Shown: piece after piece, positions 25,475-33,981 of the stretch
How the letters are laid out: every line of letters starts with the position of its first letter
Numbering within the stretch: the first letter of the stretch is position 1
Source of the DNA: Nanobdellota archaeon
GTDB lineage: Archaea; Nanobdellota; Nanobdellia; Woesearchaeales; JACPBV01
Length of the DNA: 33,981 nucleotides
Direction: 5' to 3'
NCBI GenBank assembly: GCA_018813685.1
Contig: JAHJAV010000008.1
Location: 1 to 33,981, forward strand
Translations under genes and position numbers: made by a program
The notes under the pieces: generated by a model
The model's database searches: none
Told to the model about the DNA's origin: nothing
What the model saw: only the letters and a program-made list of their open reading frames with translations

Positions 25475-27139
25475 TTAATTGTGGTTTTTAGCGCCATTCC
25501 ATTGGAGCCTGCCTTGTATTGCCTGAGCTATGTTTGTAAGATGGTCTCCTACTTTTTCCATGTTCATAAGGATATCTACAAAGATAAGACCAGACAAATG
25601 TTTACAGATACCTTTGCCTAATCTGTCTACATGATTACATCTGAATTCTATCACCATCCTATTTATTCTTTCTTCTTTGTCCAGTATCACTTTTGCAAGC
25701 TGCTTATCCAGGTCAGGGAATGCCTTTATTGTATCATCCATCATCTCCATTATGACTAAATTAGCTCTCCTAATCTCTTCTACTGCTGTTTTGCTTAAAA
25801 CTATTCCTTCATCAATCTTTCTTTCTGCTATGTTTGTAAGGTTAGTTGCATGGTCTGCTATCCTTTCAATATCATTTATCGAGTGAAACAATGAAGGGAT
25901 CATAGCTGACTCTTTCTCATCCAGCTCTTTTTCTGTTATCTTCTGAACATAATTAGTTATTGATTCCTGCAGCTCATCAACAATATCTTCTCTCATCCAG
26001 ACTTTTTGGACTTTCTTTTTATTGTTTTCATAGAATACATTCATTGCGTTTTCAAGCATCTCTTTTGTGAATTTTAGTGTTCTTAGAATCTCTTTTTTTG
26101 CAGCTTCTATAGCTATGGTCGGAGTTTTTAACAGGTTTTTGTCGAGATATTTTGGGCCTCGTTCTATCACTTGCTCTTTTCCAGGAACTACTTTTTTCAT
26201 GAGCTTTACAAATAAGGGAGTGAACCCAATGAAGATTGCGCCATTGACTACATTAAATATAGTATGGAAGTTTGCAATCTGCCTCATTATATCTGTTGAG
26301 CTGTGTGTGACTGCCAATATATAGATTGGAAACAATAATAATGCAATCATTGTTCCTATCACCTTGAATACTACGTGGACAAACGCTGCTCTCTTTGCTG
26401 AAAGATTTGCGCCTATGCTTGCTAAGACGGCAGTTATGCATGTCCCTATATTTGCTCCAAGGACAAGGGGGATTGCCCCCCTCAAATCCAATAGGCCTAC
26501 GCTTGCCAATGAAAGTATTATTCCAGTGGTAACTGATGAGCTTTGAAGTATGCCTGTCGCTATTGTGCCAACTAGTACGCCTAAAAAAGGATTGTAGCTT
26601 AGCCTGACAAAAGTGTTATGGACTATTGGACTGCTTCCTAATGGCTTTACTCCGCCTGACATTATGCTTAATCCTAAAAATAATATTCCAAATCCGAGTA
26701 TCGATTCACCTAATTGTTTTGTTTTTCTTTTTTTGGCAAATAAGTACATGGATGCGCCGATACCTACAATGGGCAATGCGTAATCAGTGAGTTTGAAAGC
26801 AATTAATTGTGCTGTTATTGTTGTACCTATATCTGCGCCGAGAATTATTGGGATTGATTGAACTAAGTTCATTAGCCCAACATTGACAAAACCGATAACC
26901 ATAACTGTGGTAGCGGAGCTGCTTTGTATTATTGAGGTTACAAATGCTCCAAGTCCTAGCCCTATGAATCTGTTTTTTGTCAAATGGGCTAGAATTTCCC
27001 TCATCTTTTGGCCTGCTACTTTTTGAAGGCCATCTCCCATCATCTTTATTCCGAAGATGAATAGGCCTAATCCGCCAATAATACTAAAAATTAAGCTAAC
27101 TATGTTTAAGTCCCCCATAAAATTGATTTTAAGATTCAA
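25475..27139 (-). CDS. Na/Pi cotransporter family protein with C-terminal PhoU domain
   Basis: GLGAFVTSIIQSSSATTVMVIGFVNVG and GTIATGILQSSSVTTGIIL repeats; C-terminal PhoU-like helical domain. Confidence 0.9.
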   Translation of the reverse strand: MNLKINFMGDLNIVSLIFSIIGGLGLFIFGIKMMGDGLQKVAGQKMREILAHLTKNRFIGLGLGAFVTSIIQSSSATTVMVIGFVNVGLMNLVQSIPIILGADIGTTITAQLIAFKLTDYALPIVGIGASMYLFAKKRKTKQLGESILGFGILFLGLSIMSGGVKPLGSSPIVHNTFVRLSYNPFLGVLVGTIATGILQSSSVTTGIILSLASVGLLDLRGAIPLVLGANIGTCITAVLASIGANLSAKRAAFVHVVFKVIGTMIALLLFPIYILAVTHSSTDIMRQIANFHTIFNVVNGAIFIGFTPLFVKLMKKVVPGKEQVIERGPKYLDKNLLKTPTIAIEAAKKEILRTLKFTKEMLENAMNVFYENNKKKVQKVWMREDIVDELQESITNYVQKITEKELDEKESAMIPSLFHSINDIERIADHATNLTNIAERKIDEGIVLSKTAVEEIRRANLVIMEMMDDTIKAFPDLDKQLAKVILDKEERINRMVIEFRCNHVDRLGKGICKHLSGLIFVDILMNMEKVGDHLTNIAQAIQGRLQWNGAKNHN

Positions 27140-27214
27140 GGTTTATAAGATTTATTGTGATTGAATTATTATTTGTTGTAATCGTTACGATTTAATGGAT
27201 TAATCGAGGGGCTG

Positions 27215-27323
27215 AAAAGGCAAAATTTATGCCCTATAGCCTTTCTAGGGGCAAAATTTTATCGAAACAAAAGAAATGCCAAAGGCATTTCTGAGTCTCT
27301 AAAAAAACTAAGTTTTTTTAGAA
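27215..27323. other. cluster of hairpins in the divergent NptA-gyrB intergenic region
   Basis: TGCCCTA...TAGGGGCA; AGAAATGCC-AAA-GGCATTTCT; TCTAAAAAAAC-TAA-GTTTTTTTAGA (27299-27323, 11-bp stem). Confidence 0.6.
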
Positions 27324-27382
27324 AGGTTTATAAAGGACTATACTTTCTAAAACTAGGATATCATCTAAAAAATTGTTGTTAA

Positions 27383-29290
<1,908 letters not shown>

Positions 29291-29456
29291 GGAATAAAAT
29301 AAAACAATAAGCAACAAAAAATTAATCTTTGTTGAGCCTTTGAAATTGCTTTGTAATTTCAAAAGCATAAAAAATCAGAGATTTTTAGCTTTATTTTTTG
29401 CTTTGCAAAAAACAAAGTTTTATAAACCAATCTCGTTTCCTCAATTCTAAAATAAA

Positions 29457-30284
29457 ATGGTTGAAGAAAAACAAGAAAAAGCACCAAAATCTGTAAAATC
29501 TTCAAAATTATCTAAGGTGAAGAGAAAGAGATGGGTTACAATAGTTACACCTGCTTCTTTTAACAGCGAATTTCTAGGTGAGATACCTGTTAATGAGCCA
29601 ACATCATTGATTGGAAAGGCTATCACTATTAATCTTATGAACCTTACAAGGGATATAAAGAAACAGAATACTACTCTTAAATTTATTATAAATGATGTTC
29701 AGGGAGATAAAGCAACTACTGAGCTTGTAGGATATACTTTAGTCGCTTCAAGTGTGAGAAGGCTTGTAAGAAGGGGAAAAGAAAGAATCGATATGTCCTT
29801 TATCTGCAAGACCTCTGATGGTAAGAGAGTCAGGATAAAGCCATTGATGATACCTCCTGTCAAATTAAAAAGTTCTGTTTCTGCTTTATTGAAGAAAACA
29901 GCTATAAATTTGGTTGTGCCTTTTGTTTCTAAGACTACTTTTGATAATGTTGTAAGGGAACTTATAGGTGGAAAATTACAGAGAAGCCTTAAAGATGGGC
30001 TTAAGAAAGTTTATCCTATAAGGGTTGTTGACATTTCTGCGTTCTATATCGAGAACAAGGTAAAGAAAGGTAAGGAAACAGTTGTAGAAATAAGTGAAGA
30101 GCCTAAGGAAGAGGAAGAGGTTTTTGAGGAAGAAGTTGAAGAGAGCAAGAAGACTGAGACTGATTCAGAAGAGCCAGTTCAAGAGAAGCCTAAAGATGTA
30201 CAGGAAGAATCTTCTAAAGAGCAATCTGAAGAGATAGAGGCTACTGAAGATTTTGGTGAAGAAGAGCCAGTCAAGAAAGAATAA
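29457..30284 (+). CDS. rps3ae: ribosomal protein S3Ae (eS1)
   Basis: KRKRWVTIVTPASFNSEFLGEIPVNEPTSLIGKAITINLMNLTRD; acidic C-terminal extension. Confidence 0.92.
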   Translation: MVEEKQEKAPKSVKSSKLSKVKRKRWVTIVTPASFNSEFLGEIPVNEPTSLIGKAITINLMNLTRDIKKQNTTLKFIINDVQGDKATTELVGYTLVASSVRRLVRRGKERIDMSFICKTSDGKRVRIKPLMIPPVKLKSSVSALLKKTAINLVVPFVSKTTFDNVVRELIGGKLQRSLKDGLKKVYPIRVVDISAFYIENKVKKGKETVVEISEEPKEEEEVFEEEVEESKKTETDSEEPVQEKPKDVQEESSKEQSEEIEATEDFGEEEPVKKE

Positions 30285-30386
30285 CGAGAAAATTTAAAAT
30301 AAATTCTCATAGTCTAGTAAATTTGCCTCAAACTTTATAAACAAAACCAAAGTTTTTAAAGTGTGAATTATTTCTCTGTTTTATAC

Positions 30387-30459
30387 AGCCCCATAGTCTA
30401 GTGGTCAAGGATAGGGCCCTCTGGAGGCTCTGACGGCAGTTCGAATCTGCCTGGGGCTA
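30387..30459 (+). tRNA. tRNA-Gln (anticodon CTG)
   Basis: Acceptor AGCCCCA/TGGGGCT, anticodon stem-loop GGGCC-CTCTGGA-GGCTC, T-arm GGCAG-TTCGAAT-CTGCC; no intron, no encoded CCA. Confidence 0.93.
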
Positions 30460-30493
30460 TTTTATTTAGTTTGTGGTTGGTAGTTAGTAGTTT

Positions 30494-30760
30494 GTGGATT
30501 GGGATTTAATGAGCTATGTAATGAGCAGTAAGCCAAGATTTAGAATTCTCACAGAACTTAGAAAAGGAAATAAGATTCCAACAGAGCTTGCCAAGATTCT
30601 TGATTCTCCAATTAGTCATATCAGTACAACATTAAAAGAACTTGAGATCAAGGAATTAGTTGAGTGTTTGACTTCTGAAAGAAGGAAGAATAAGTTTTTT
30701 AAAATAACTAATAAAGGAGAAGGGGTTTTAGGGGATATTGGGAAAGAGACGAAGAGATGA
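30494..30760 (+). CDS. winged-HTH transcriptional regulator
   Basis: SSKPRFRILTELRKGNKIPTELAKILDSPISHISTTLKELEIKELVE; GTG start. Confidence 0.8.
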   Translation: MDWDLMSYVMSSKPRFRILTELRKGNKIPTELAKILDSPISHISTTLKELEIKELVECLTSERRKNKFFKITNKGEGVLGDIGKETKR

Positions 30761-30897
30761 ACAAGGAACCTGACTTTTTTCAAAGATATGCTGATAAGTA
30801 TCTCAAAGGAAATAGAAGAATTACTATTGTAGTATTTTGGGGTGCTTTGATATTTCCATTCTTAATGCTAATTCTAACTATCAAATTTCTAATTTGA
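30757..30897 (+). CDS. small single-TM protein, 46 aa, coupled to the wHTH
   Basis: MNKEPDFFQRYADKYLKGNRRITIVVFWGALIFPFLMLILTIKFLI; ATGA overlap with the wHTH stop; absent from the ORF track. Confidence 0.65.
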   Translation: MNKEPDFFQRYADKYLKGNRRITIVVFWGALIFPFLMLILTIKFLI

Positions 30898-31111
30898 ACC
30901 TTCATAAAAACCAAGCGGCTTTACAATGTGCCTTTATTAGTAGCTTGCCGACAAAATCCCAAAATCCGCTACGCTTTCCCATTTTGGAATTTTTCTAGTA
31001 TTACAGAAACACTGAGAAGAGGCACGTGTATAATAATCGGGGGGCTGGGGAATGATTAGTAGTTAGTTAGTGGTGAGTAGTTCTTGGTTGGTTCGTGGTT
31101 TTTAGTGAGAT

Positions 31112-31159
31112 TTATTTTCTATATAGAAAATAAGCACTTGCCAAATCAAATGGCAAGTG
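31112..31159. repeat. 22-bp perfect palindrome followed by a 9-bp stem hairpin
   Basis: TTATTTTCTAT/ATAGAAAATAA (31112-31133), then CACTTGCCA-aatcaaa-TGGCAAGTG (31135-31159). Confidence 0.7.
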
Positions 31160-31278
31160 GAAGAGAGGCCTGGTATTGCCAAAATTTTGCTATCTCAGAC
31201 GGTGATTTTCACTTGCCACTTGTCACGGACCTGCGTGAAGTATTTAAATAACAACATCTTATTTATCGACGGAAAGAG

Positions 31279-31644
31279 GTGTTTTTTATGACGCAAGATT
31301 TTAAAAAACTTGAAGTATGGAAGCTGGCACATCAGTTTACATTAGACATCTATAGACTAACAGCTAACTTCCCAAAAGACGAAAGATTTGGAATGACACA
31401 GCAATTTAGAAGAGCATCATCATCAATTGGCGCTAATATCGCAGAAGGGGCTGGTAGAAAGACAAATAAGGACTTTGCTAGGGCTTTATACTTTAGCTCT
31501 GGTTCAATTAAGGAAATAGAGCACTTTCTGTTGTTAGCGAAGGATCTAAACTACATAGATATCTGTAAGTTTAATGCATTTAATCAGCAGTTAGAATCCA
31601 TAGCAAAGATGCTCAACAAGTTCATACAATGCCTGCATAAGTAA
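31279..31644 (+). CDS. four-helix-bundle protein (23S rRNA IVP/Avd-like, TIGR02436)
   Basis: FKKLEVWKLAHQFTLDIYRLTANFPKDERFGMTQQFRRASSSIGANIAEGAGRKT; SD GGTG-tttttt-ATG. Confidence 0.9.
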   Translation: MFFMTQDFKKLEVWKLAHQFTLDIYRLTANFPKDERFGMTQQFRRASSSIGANIAEGAGRKTNKDFARALYFSSGSIKEIEHFLLLAKDLNYIDICKFNAFNQQLESIAKMLNKFIQCLHK

Positions 31645-31814
31645 TATTCATACATTATGTGAAGGAGGTGATAATAAGATAACTGACTATATTTCGGACG
31701 GAGAAAAAGAGGCGAGATTCGGCTATTTTGGAGTCTATTAGACTTCAGAGTTTGGTCGTAAGAGTTAACTAATTTCCACCCTTTAAAGATTCTATTCACA
31801 TGCCTATGTAAAAA

Positions 31815-32110
31815 AATTGAGCCGGTTTTTCGTAAGAAAAAATTTGTTCCGAGCGAAAGTCCGTTTGTTTTGGTTTATAAATTACGAAGTAATTTACTAA
31901 ACTAGGAAAAATTCTGAAAGAATTTTTCCGTGAGTGGAACTAAATAATGCTATTTAGATGTAGGCTGGAGGAATGGAATGACCTAAGCCGTTTTATCAAT
32001 AATCCACTTGAAACAAACCGGAGAATGAGCCCTGAAGAAATAGGTGATAATTTTTTCCCAAAGTTGAAAATGTGAGAGTGAGCTTAGCGAACGGATTTTC
32101 AAAAATTATA
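31815..32110 (+). ncRNA. candidate structured non-coding RNA (identity unknown)
   Basis: No ORF; nested pairs TTTGTTT/AAACAAA (31864-31870/32011-32017) and AGTGGA/TCCACT (31933-31938/32003-32008), plus hairpins AAATTAC-GAA-GTAATTT, GGAAAAATTC-TGAAA-GAATTTTTCC, CTAAATA-ATGC-TATTTAG. Confidence 0.45.
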
Positions 32111-32139
32111 AATATTACCTATCGGTACTTATATGGAAG

Positions 32140-32802
32140 ATGAAAATAATTAAAAAATATGACTATAAGCTTACAGAAGGAAGTTTAGATAAAGATATTG
32201 AACAATTTATCTTAGAAGCGAGGAAAGGAGCTTATACGTGGGACTATAAACATGGAATGGAAGGTTTAAGGATAATCAAGCAGTATTTTAAGCTTATTCA
32301 GAAGGAATTTGATGAAAAGAATTTTGAGATTTGCAAGGTTTGTTATAAAAAATTGTTATCTTTATTATTTGAGGAAGGATATAAATACAGTTGTTTTGGT
32401 TATGAAGATATAATTGCTAGAACTAAATTGGACTTTGAAAAGATTATTCAAAATTATTTCTTATGTTTAATTGTTCTCCATAATGTAGAAGATCTATTTA
32501 ACGAGTATCTTGAATACCTGAAGGCAAAACAAGAGTATTATTTTGAGGCAGCTGAAAAAACTATTATGGATACATTAAATGCTGAAGATTTTGCTAAATT
32601 TAAGAATATGCTTTTATTAGAATCCAAAAACATCAAAGAGAAGGATTATTTTATGCATGATATTTTGACCTTTTTGATGGATATTGCTAAGAAAAAAGAG
32701 AAGAATGAAAATGAATTTATTGAATTGGCAAAGAAGTTTGCTCCTATTTTAGGTTATGATGATTTTAAAGAACTAATAAAAGATTATGAAGAGGATAGAT
32801 AA
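32140..32802 (+). CDS. hypothetical protein
   Basis: Long helical ORF, no recognised family. Confidence 0.6.
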   Translation: MKIIKKYDYKLTEGSLDKDIEQFILEARKGAYTWDYKHGMEGLRIIKQYFKLIQKEFDEKNFEICKVCYKKLLSLLFEEGYKYSCFGYEDIIARTKLDFEKIIQNYFLCLIVLHNVEDLFNEYLEYLKAKQEYYFEAAEKTIMDTLNAEDFAKFKNMLLLESKNIKEKDYFMHDILTFLMDIAKKKEKNENEFIELAKKFAPILGYDDFKELIKDYEEDR

Positions 32803-32803
32803 A

Positions 32804-33190
32804 ATGCCCTATTGCAGAATCTGCGGACATAAGTCTCAAGAAAAGGAATGTAAGAATTGTAAATATCTTCTGGATAATGGTGCAGACGAACAAACAATTA
32901 AAAGAATGCTAAGTAATGATGAAGTGAATAAAATATGGAAAGAAAATGGAAGATACTCTGAAAAACTAGCTCACGCATACTATGATTCTATTATTGAAAA
33001 CTATCCTGAAAATAAAGATTCAAAAGAGAACTTTGGTTTTAATACATTTGTTGATGGGATTAGGCTTGGATTAGATATTGTTGTGCCTTTGCTTGATGAA
33101 AAAGCAAGGGATATAGTTGTCGCTAAAATAGATAATATGATTAAGAGAAGAGAGGAAAGAAAACAATCGTCTCAAGAACAGAATAAATAA
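32804..33190 (+). CDS. protein with N-terminal zinc ribbon
   Basis: MPYCRICGHKSQEKECKNCKYLL; ATG at 32804 fits better than track start 32786, which overlaps the upstream gene. Confidence 0.6.
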   Translation: MPYCRICGHKSQEKECKNCKYLLDNGADEQTIKRMLSNDEVNKIWKENGRYSEKLAHAYYDSIIENYPENKDSKENFGFNTFVDGIRLGLDIVVPLLDEKARDIVVAKIDNMIKRREERKQSSQEQNK

Positions 33191-33203
33191 TAAATTCACT
33201 CTT

Positions 33204-33590
33204 ATGATGAAAATTGAGATTGATAAAAGGGGAAGAAAATTATATAAATTCAACCATTCTGTGCACCAAGGTGGATTTTTCTATTCTCATAAAACATTAA
33301 ATTCAACCTTGATAAAAAATAAAGAAGGCTTAAGAAATGCTTTAGATGCAATTGCTAAAAAATTTGAATTGATTGATGTTGCAATAAAGATATATGATTC
33401 AATATTTTTCTTTTTCTTTATGACAAAACCCATGACCCAACCAAAAGAATTGATTGAATCAATACATAATAACCTGAGTAATTTTGGAGAATGGGATAAA
33501 GAATATTTGCACAACACTGTTTATGATCTACAAGAAAAATATTTAAGAAAAGATTTAGATAGATTTGGTTTTGATTATGATAAAGGATAG
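33204..33590 (+). CDS. small protein, possibly a catalytically degenerate Y1 (IS200/TnpA)-like fold
   Basis: KFNHSVHQGGFFYSHKTL...IYDSIFFFFFMTKPMTQPKELIESI...EYLHNTVYDLQEKYLRKDL loosely follows the TnpA layout without the HUH motif. Confidence 0.35.
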   Translation: MMKIEIDKRGRKLYKFNHSVHQGGFFYSHKTLNSTLIKNKEGLRNALDAIAKKFELIDVAIKIYDSIFFFFFMTKPMTQPKELIESIHNNLSNFGEWDKEYLHNTVYDLQEKYLRKDLDRFGFDYDKG

Positions 33591-33605
33591 TTTAATATAA
33601 AAAAG

Positions 33606-33767
33606 ATGGAAGAACAAATAAACAGAATAATAATTGCAGAAGATAAGATTAAAGCTAATTTGAAAAGAAACATCTGCCCTAAATGTGGCAGATTGTATTT
33701 TATGGCAATTGCAAAAGATGGAAGTATAGCTGAGCCTTGTCCTGTTTGTTTAGGATTGTTTGATTAA
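33606..33767 (+). CDS. small zinc-ribbon protein, 53 aa
   Basis: MEEQINRIIIAEDKIKANLKRNICPKCGRLYFMAIAKDGSIAEPCPVCLGLFD; CPKC...CPVC; absent from the ORF track. Confidence 0.65.
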   Translation: MEEQINRIIIAEDKIKANLKRNICPKCGRLYFMAIAKDGSIAEPCPVCLGLFD

Positions 33768-33797
33768 TATAATGACAAAGATGACAGAAATGACAAA

Positions 33798-33934
33798 ACC
33801 ATTTTGCTGATGTCAGCAAAAAGGTCAAGATTAGTCTTGAGGCAAAAAACTGAAACTTTCAATATTAACTCCTAGTTAATATATACTAATTAGAAGTTAG
33901 TAAAAGACCATTTTGTCGGGGTCGCCAAAATGGT
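33798..33934. repeat. run of hairpins downstream of the zinc-ribbon gene
   Basis: TTTTGCTGA-TG-TCAGCAAAA (33802-33821); ATATTAACT-CCT-AGTTAATAT (33862-33882); ACCATTTTG...CAAAATGGT (33907-33934). Confidence 0.6.
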
Positions 33935-33981
33935 TAAACTACTCACAATCAAAACAAAAGCTTTATATACTAAATATATAA

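Noticed and set aside
30306-30318. tRNA fragment upstream of tRNA-Gln (CATAGTCTAGT also at 30308)
   Set aside because: An 11-nt match only, no further tRNA structure.
31279-31644. Diversity-generating retroelement (Avd)
   Set aside because: The protein belongs to the same superfamily, but no reverse transcriptase or TR/VR repeat pair is visible in the window.
31815-32110. Firm call as RNase P RNA
   Set aside because: Only a partial CR-I-like motif; no clear CR-V and P4 pairing is ambiguous (two competing partners for TCCGTTTG).

Overview
AT-rich archaeal window, judged from ribosomal protein S3Ae, TATA-type promoters, GGTG/GGAGGTG Shine-Dalgarno motifs and many PIN/HEPN modules. It is probably from a DPANN-like lineage (inference). 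The core is a minus-strand purine/one-carbon cluster: pyk, purM, wHTH-purB, an IMPase, PIN, purC, vapC, vapB, tandem-type purE, folC, purH, purN, folD, glyA, Fic and 5-formyl-THF cyclo-ligase. Interspersed or flanking are an orphan DHDPS-family aldolase, a MgtE_N/CBS + Nramp-like pair, a Na/Pi-PhoU transporter, gyrB, S3Ae, tRNA-Gln(CTG), a wHTH + small-TM pair, and a four-helix-bundle protein next to a strongly structured intergenic region. Most notable observations: (1) two 187-nt elements with perfect 8-bp target duplications whose terminal inverted repeats differ between copies but are compensated within each copy; (2) a Fic gene flanked by an exact 31-bp direct repeat that restores the 3' end of the adjacent gene; (3) a synonymously recoded copy of the purH 3' end (IAMVFSGVRLFKH*) just beyond the purH stop; (4) conserved genes that appear to start at AUC/AUU; (5) an operon of tiny zinc-ribbon ORFs missing from the ORF track, with a Shine-Dalgarno displayed in a hairpin loop; (6) a wHTH-PurB fusion; (7) purC overlapping PIN genes at both ends; (8) a recurring family of 3-nt-loop intergenic hairpins. 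All alignments and coordinates were done by eye.
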